Positions 59,979 through 64,000 of a DNA stretch of 64,000 nt are shown here, piece after piece (the first letter of the stretch is position 1; each line of letters begins with the position of its first letter). The translations under genes were made by a program, and so were the position numbers. This DNA comes from JAAXQD01 sp035529735 (GTDB lineage: Bacteria; Desulfobacterota; Desulfobacteria; Desulfobacterales; UBA11574), in contig DATKWE010000114.1 in assembly GCA_035529735.1 (NCBI GenBank), forward strand, positions 1 to 64,000, written 5' to 3'. The notes below the pieces were generated by a model. It was not told where the DNA came from and did not search any database. It worked only from the letters and a program-made list of their open reading frames with translations.

Positions 59979-60818
59979 CTAAGCAGCCACGAGATCCCCA
60001 AAGGCTCGCTTGAGTTTTGAGGTTATCGGACCCGGGTTGCCGTCACCCACGGCCCAGTCATTGACCCGGACAACCGGTACGATTTCAGACGTCGTACCCA
60101 GAACCATCAGCTCACTCGCTCCTGTCAACGTTCTTTCTATAATCGGAGATTCCCTGAAAGGTATGCCCAAAATAACGCACAGATCCAGCACAACGCGCCG
60201 GGTGATTCCGGCAAGGATGTGATGGTTGGCAGGGTGTGTTACGAGCTGACCCTCAAACACGGCGCAGAAACTGGTATGTGATCCTTCGGTGATGACGCCG
60301 TCCCGAACAAAAACAGCTTCGGCCGCCCCCCGATCCTTTGCCTGCTGGCTGGCCAGCACATTCGGCAACAGTCCCACCGACTTGATATCGCATCGTCCCC
60401 ACCGGAGGTCAGGGACAAGAATGATGGCAATCCCTTTCTCCCATTCCCCATGGGAAGGCCGGAGCACAGACGCAGATACATACACCGTCGGAGAAATCTC
60501 TATATCTGGGAATGCGTGCTTGCGCGGTGCTACGCCCCGAGTAATCTGGATATAGAGTGTCGCATCTTCATTTTCAAGATTGTTGCGCTGTAACACCTGA
60601 TCCGCTACGGATTTGAGATCGGCGGGGGAAGCGGGCGCCATGTGGAGTTCACTCAAGCTGCGCATTAGACGCTCAAGATGATCATCGACTTTGAACAGCC
60701 TGCCGCCATACGAGCGGATTACTTCGTATACACCATCGGCAAACAGAAATCCGCGATCGTCCGGTGATATCTTTATATCTTCTTTAGAAACGAACTGGCC
60801 GTTGAAATATGCTATCAT
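59979..60818 (-). CDS. Class IV aminotransferase (D-amino acid / branched-chain type)
   Basis: 279 aa PLP fold type IV: YFNGQFVSKEDIKISPDDRGFLFADGVYEVIR, the PLP Lys in CDIKSVGLLPNVLASQQAKDRGA, VITEGSHTSFCAVFEG and LGTTSEIVPVVRV. Closest in pattern to D-alanine transaminase (Dat) rather than IlvE or PabC, but specificity is uncertain. Two bases of upstream context show GAGGAAA before the ATG. Confidence 0.88.
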   Translation of the reverse strand: MIAYFNGQFVSKEDIKISPDDRGFLFADGVYEVIRSYGGRLFKVDDHLERLMRSLSELHMAPASPADLKSVADQVLQRNNLENEDATLYIQITRGVAPRKHAFPDIEISPTVYVSASVLRPSHGEWEKGIAIILVPDLRWGRCDIKSVGLLPNVLASQQAKDRGAAEAVFVRDGVITEGSHTSFCAVFEGQLVTHPANHHILAGITRRVVLDLCVILGIPFRESPIIERTLTGASELMVLGTTSEIVPVVRVNDWAVGDGNPGPITSKLKRAFGDLVAA

Positions 60819-60893
60819 TTTATTTCCTCGATAAATTTCTTATGAATGGGTCTGCCCCGCATGACCCGCCAACTAAAATGCACTGTCGCCGTC

Positions 60894-61373
60894 CTATTTG
60901 AACCTGTCATCCGACCTTTTTCCAGAGACCTGCCGCTTTGATTTCTCCAGCCAGCCGGTCCTCACGGTGCCGGAAGGATGGTCAAATTCCGGAACATACG
61001 GCTTGATGTCAAGAAGCGGAGTTCCATCGAGTACGTCAATTCCTTCAATGTGCAATTTTGTATCATCAACCCGTACCAACCGGACCACTGACAGTCCGAT
61101 GGGATTCGGCCGATTTGGCGCACGCGTAGCGAACACCCCTCGTGGCACTGAATCCATAAATGGTGTCACCACCAAGCTGTACCTGTTCGAATGGTGAAAC
61201 ACATACAGCAAAATAATGTGAGAAAATCCACGGAGGTCCTGTACGCCGGCAGCATACTCCGGAAGAAGCTCAACGGTGCCGCATATCCCCTGTGCGCCTG
61301 CCGGTTGGATGGGCATACCCTGTGTGTCCATAAAAGGTGTATGGATCGTGCCAATGGGATTGAATTCGATCAT
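60894..61373 (-). CDS. trmO: tRNA (t6A37) N6-methyltransferase TrmO
   Basis: 159 aa, UPF0066/TsaA family: IGTIHTPF start, GTVELLPEYAAGVQDLRGFSHIILLYVFH, GVFATRAPNRPNPIGLSVVRL and LLDIKPYVPEFD. Uses SAM to methylate t6A37 of tRNA-Thr, with a beta-barrel fold unlike other methyltransferases. Confidence 0.93.
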   Translation of the reverse strand: MIEFNPIGTIHTPFMDTQGMPIQPAGAQGICGTVELLPEYAAGVQDLRGFSHIILLYVFHHSNRYSLVVTPFMDSVPRGVFATRAPNRPNPIGLSVVRLVRVDDTKLHIEGIDVLDGTPLLDIKPYVPEFDHPSGTVRTGWLEKSKRQVSGKRSDDRFK

Positions 61374-61445
61374 GGTCTTTCCTTCACGGGAACTTTATAC
61401 CCTATAATTGAGCGAAAGTTTAGGGTTCAAAAAAGAATGATTCTT

Positions 61446-62153
61446 TCACGGCCGTTGATCGGGTTTGATCAGACGTGCTTTTTCAAAATCGTCAATCCAT
61501 TTTTGGACGCGCGCTGTGCCGTACGCCTTCGCCCATGTGGCCACGATGTCATCCACGGGGATGTCTGCGTAAACCCCGTTATACTCCAGATATTCCATAA
61601 ACTGTTTTTTATCCTGATTGTATTCATGGAAAATGGCATCTTCACGGCCATTGAAGTCCAGGGGGGCCACATGATTTTTTTCGCACAATTCGAGGTTGAA
61701 TGTCGGGGTTGCCTTGACCCATTTGCCGGCCAGATAAAATTCTGTAAATCCGTGATAGACAAACAGGTCAGAGCCGATGTATTCAAGAAGTTTGGGGGTG
61801 GCCAGATGATTGCGGACCGTGGCGAATCCGACTCTGGACGGAATATTGCACGCCCTTCCAAGGGCGCAGAGGAGTCCGGCCTTGCTGATGCAAAATCCCC
61901 GGCCGCTTTTAATGATATTGCTGGCACGATAATGCTCCGGAAGATAGAACGGGTAATAGGGATCGTACCAGATATCGTCCCGCACCGCGTAGTAGAGTTT
62001 TACAGCTTTATCCACAGGGTCGTTCCCTGCATCTTTTACGGCTTCATCGGCATATTCCACAACCGTCGCATGATCACTGTCGAGGATTGCCGTGGCCGAA
62101 AGATATTTTTCATCCATAGGATCCAATTTGCCACTCCATTTAAACAATTCCAT
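61446..62153 (-). CDS. Transglutaminase-like cysteine peptidase domain protein
   Basis: 235 aa transglutaminase-like fold: Cys in SGRGFCISKAGLLCALGRA near residue 104, IPSRVGFATVRN, the catalytic His in FVYHGFTEFYLAGKWVKATPTFN with the Asp position replaced by Thr/Pro, so the triad may be Cys-His only. No signal peptide, so cytoplasmic. A 349-codon frame antisense to it is a shadow. Confidence 0.85.
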   Translation of the reverse strand: MELFKWSGKLDPMDEKYLSATAILDSDHATVVEYADEAVKDAGNDPVDKAVKLYYAVRDDIWYDPYYPFYLPEHYRASNIIKSGRGFCISKAGLLCALGRACNIPSRVGFATVRNHLATPKLLEYIGSDLFVYHGFTEFYLAGKWVKATPTFNLELCEKNHVAPLDFNGREDAIFHEYNQDKKQFMEYLEYNGVYADIPVDDIVATWAKAYGTARVQKWIDDFEKARLIKPDQRP

Positions 62154-62188
62154 ATAACGTCCGTCTGTAACGGACTCAAAAAAAACGC

Positions 62189-63088
62189 CTATACGGTCGA
62201 TTTAACCCGATCCGGGGTAAATCTTTTGTTGGTCAGATAAACCCCCGAACAGACCAGTACGGTGCCGATGAACAGACTCAGGGTAATCGGTTCATCTAAA
62301 ATAAAAAAAGCCAGTACCACCGCACAGATCGGAACAAAATTAATAAAGAGGCTTGCCCGCATGGCCCCGATTTTTTTGATCCCTTCATAATACCAGACAA
62401 ATCCGATGACGGTTCCGAAAAACCCGAGATAAAAAATACTCAACCAGGCCATGTTGGGATAGCTGTTGTAATCTTTGAACATCCCTTCGAAAAACGCGGG
62501 AAAAAACAACAAAACAGTGCCGATCACCGAGGAATAGGTTACCGAAACCAGGGGGCTCAGACCGTTCATGACGGCTTTGCCGATCAAAGAATACGCCACC
62601 CAGCTTAACACACAGCAAAAAATAAAAATTTCTCCCCACCCGATGCCGCCGTTTACAATCTCGTTCAGGCTCCCCTTTGAGATGACGATCACTGCACCGA
62701 CCAGCGATATTATAATGCCGACACCTTTGACCGGGTTCAGTTTTTCTTTAAAAAAATATGCGGCAAAAAGTGTAATGAATATGGGGTTGCCTGCAATAAT
62801 AATGGCCGCCCGCCCGGCATTGATGAGTTTGAGTCCTTTAAAAAAGAAGACATTGTATAAAAATACACCGGTCATGCCCAGAAGGAAAACGGGAATCATT
62901 TGCCGCTTCCCCGGCATGGGGACCTTACCCTCGATCCTGTATGTAAACAGTACCAGGAAAATCGAGGCGATAAAGAACCTGAAAAAGGCCGCTGAAAACG
63001 GGCCCACATCTCCGGCAACCACGCGTCCGGCGATGAACGTACCCCCCCATAACAGTGCGGTTAATATGAGTTTTATATAAATCAGCAT
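62189..63088 (-). CDS. DMT-family (EamA) transporter
   Basis: 299 aa with ten hydrophobic segments in two EamA repeats (LLWGGTFIAGRVVAGDVGP start; ISLVGAVIVISKGSL before the second repeat; SLFIGTVLVCSGVYLTNKR end). Inner membrane exporter or importer of small metabolites. Substrate unknown. Confidence 0.92.
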   Translation of the reverse strand: MLIYIKLILTALLWGGTFIAGRVVAGDVGPFSAAFFRFFIASIFLVLFTYRIEGKVPMPGKRQMIPVFLLGMTGVFLYNVFFFKGLKLINAGRAAIIIAGNPIFITLFAAYFFKEKLNPVKGVGIIISLVGAVIVISKGSLNEIVNGGIGWGEIFIFCCVLSWVAYSLIGKAVMNGLSPLVSVTYSSVIGTVLLFFPAFFEGMFKDYNSYPNMAWLSIFYLGFFGTVIGFVWYYEGIKKIGAMRASLFINFVPICAVVLAFFILDEPITLSLFIGTVLVCSGVYLTNKRFTPDRVKSTV

Positions 63089-63112
63089 TTGAAAATATTC
63101 ACTTTACATGAA

Positions 63113-64000
63113 TTACTCGGAATCCGGATTGAGAAAATCCAGACTCAGCACCGCATCGATTTGCGCTCCCACAGGGTTCATCGATAGGGGCTGCAACCCT
63201 TCCACCTGTTGTTTTATTTCAGAAAACGTTTTGCTCACAATTCTTCCGGATCCGGCAAACAAACGAACACATCCCTGAAAGACAAAGAAACTTAAAAACA
63301 GTGCGATGGCGATGGTCAGAAATGCGTGCAGAAAAAAATCGGAAGACAGATAATGCCCGGCAAAGTAATCCCGTGCGGTGGTCCAGCCCACATGAGCGAG
63401 TATGGCGATGACCGGCAGGTTGAAAACCATCTGGAATATAAACCCGCTAAGGGTCTTGGAAGTCTTTTCCAGGGTATTGTCCAGGCAACGGTTCCAGAGG
63501 GCGGTCAGATCCCCGTCCAATGTGTTATTGTCCGAAAGCGCATTTTTCATATGACGCACCGATGGGTTGAACCGGGCCTTGACCAGGGATTCGGCAACAT
63601 CCGGCCACTCCTGCAAAATGGTCATCCTGTAACCGCGCATGGCGGCATCTACGCCATCGCTTTTGCCGGTCTCGGCCACCGCCGCCCGGGATTCCTTAAA
63701 ATGCAGCAAAGAAGACACCATGCCCGTCAGCTGACGAATCGGGTTTCCGAATCTCAACATGGCCACCATACCGGTGCCAAAAATCATAATGCGCGCCCAT
63801 AGGGCGATGAGCCATCCCACCGGCCCCAGCCAACGTTGTGCAAGTTTTTGATACAACAGGACATTTATGCCGAAAAACTGACCGGCGTTGTTGTCTTTGA
63901 TTGCAAAAAGCGCATCCGCCAATGCCTTTTTTTCGGCGGACTGAATGCGCGTTTTTGCGTCTTCCAGCCCCTCGACATTTTTTTCGACTTCAGTTTCCGT
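63113..64000 (-). CDS. Membrane protein, C-terminal part (5' end beyond window)
   Basis: The frame stays open to base 64000, so at least 295 residues of a longer protein are present. It begins in the window with an acidic, coiled-coil-like stretch (TETEVEKNVEGLEDAKTRIQ) and has three clear hydrophobic segments (GWLIALWARIMIFGTGMVA, GFIFQMVFNLPVIAILAHV, AFLTIAIALFLSFFVFQG). The layout fits the C-terminal membrane half of a large GTPase-like or DUF-type protein, but no G motif is in the visible part. Confidence 0.7.
   Translation of the reverse strand, partial: TETEVEKNVEGLEDAKTRIQSAEKKALADALFAIKDNNAGQFFGINVLLYQKLAQRWLGPVGWLIALWARIMIFGTGMVAMLRFGNPIRQLTGMVSSLLHFKESRAAVAETGKSDGVDAAMRGYRMTILQEWPDVAESLVKARFNPSVRHMKNALSDNNTLDGDLTALWNRCLDNTLEKTSKTLSGFIFQMVFNLPVIAILAHVGWTTARDYFAGHYLSSDFFLHAFLTIAIALFLSFFVFQGCVRLFAGSGRIVSKTFSEIKQQVEGLQPLSMNPVGAQIDAVLSLDFLNPDSE

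Noticed and set aside
61191..62240. 349-codon plus-strand ORF
   Set aside because: It is antisense to the transglutaminase-like gene and trmO, which have clear family motifs; its own translation has none.

Overview
The window looks like chromosomal DNA of an anaerobic Desulfobacterota (Deltaproteobacteria) bacterium, probably a Desulfobacterales-like sulfate reducer or syntroph. The reasons are moderate GC, a heterodisulfide-reductase (Hdr) electron-transfer cluster, a selenocysteine gene (selA), an ior/paaK/liv cluster for aryl acids or aromatic amino acids, FmdB and HSDR_N-like proteins, and many short dispersed intergenic repeats. No dsr, apr or rRNA gene is present, so the taxon is inferred.

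Layout. 1-6,000: accessory housekeeping genes (degenerate SDR, two YkgJ Fe/Zn-chelating proteins, dgt, an HSDR_N protein, tadA) separated by repeat-rich spacers. 6,350-11,822: infC (apparent AUA start), rpmI, rplT, pheS, pheT and a MerR regulator, followed by tRNA-Gly(CCC). 12,512-25,437: the nusA super-operon (rimP, nusA, infB, DUF503, rbfA, nrnA-like, truB, rpsO, pnp), then an M16 peptidase, dut and an MBL hydrolase. 25,850-26,770: a relic integron, made of one complete gene cassette with an attC-like site carrying a YkgJ gene, plus the 3' tail of an integron-type integrase. 26,822-36,698 (minus strand): an amidohydrolase and a membrane-linked Hdr/Nuo cluster (membrane-HdrC fusion, HdrB, a short HdrA containing an in-frame UGA, NuoE, NuoF, NuoG-HdrA fusion). 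36,991-37,190: a tandem 100-bp repeat. 37,233-49,793: pyrF, a lipid kinase, selA, a TPR protein with a relic GGDEF domain, gmhA, a deoxyhypusine-synthase-like protein, FmdB, hemC, cobA-hemD, an M20-like protein, a GpgS-like glycosyltransferase and moaA. 49,964-59,169 (minus strand): one operon iorA-iorB-paaK-livG-livF-livK-livH-livM, headed by a promoter, a 13-codon Trp-rich leader ORF and a terminator. 59,306-64,000: ACT protein, class IV aminotransferase, trmO, transglutaminase-like, EamA transporter and a membrane protein cut by the window edge.

How the genes work together. Three observations stand out. (1) HdrA appears split: a 131-residue piece carrying the FAD motif, a UGA at the NDCAM-x position and one 4Fe-4S motif is encoded separately, and the rest of that HdrA module is fused to a NuoG-like protein, with nuoE and nuoF between the halves; selA lies about 5 kb away. 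(2) The ior operon leader encodes MKFELWCWWWHRL before an intrinsic terminator, which suggests tryptophan-dependent attenuation of a gene set usually called catabolic. IorAB may therefore run in the reductive, Trp-forming direction from arylacetyl-CoA made by PaaK. (3) The YkgJ cassette satisfies the integron rule that the inverse core of attC complements the first bases of its own cassette.
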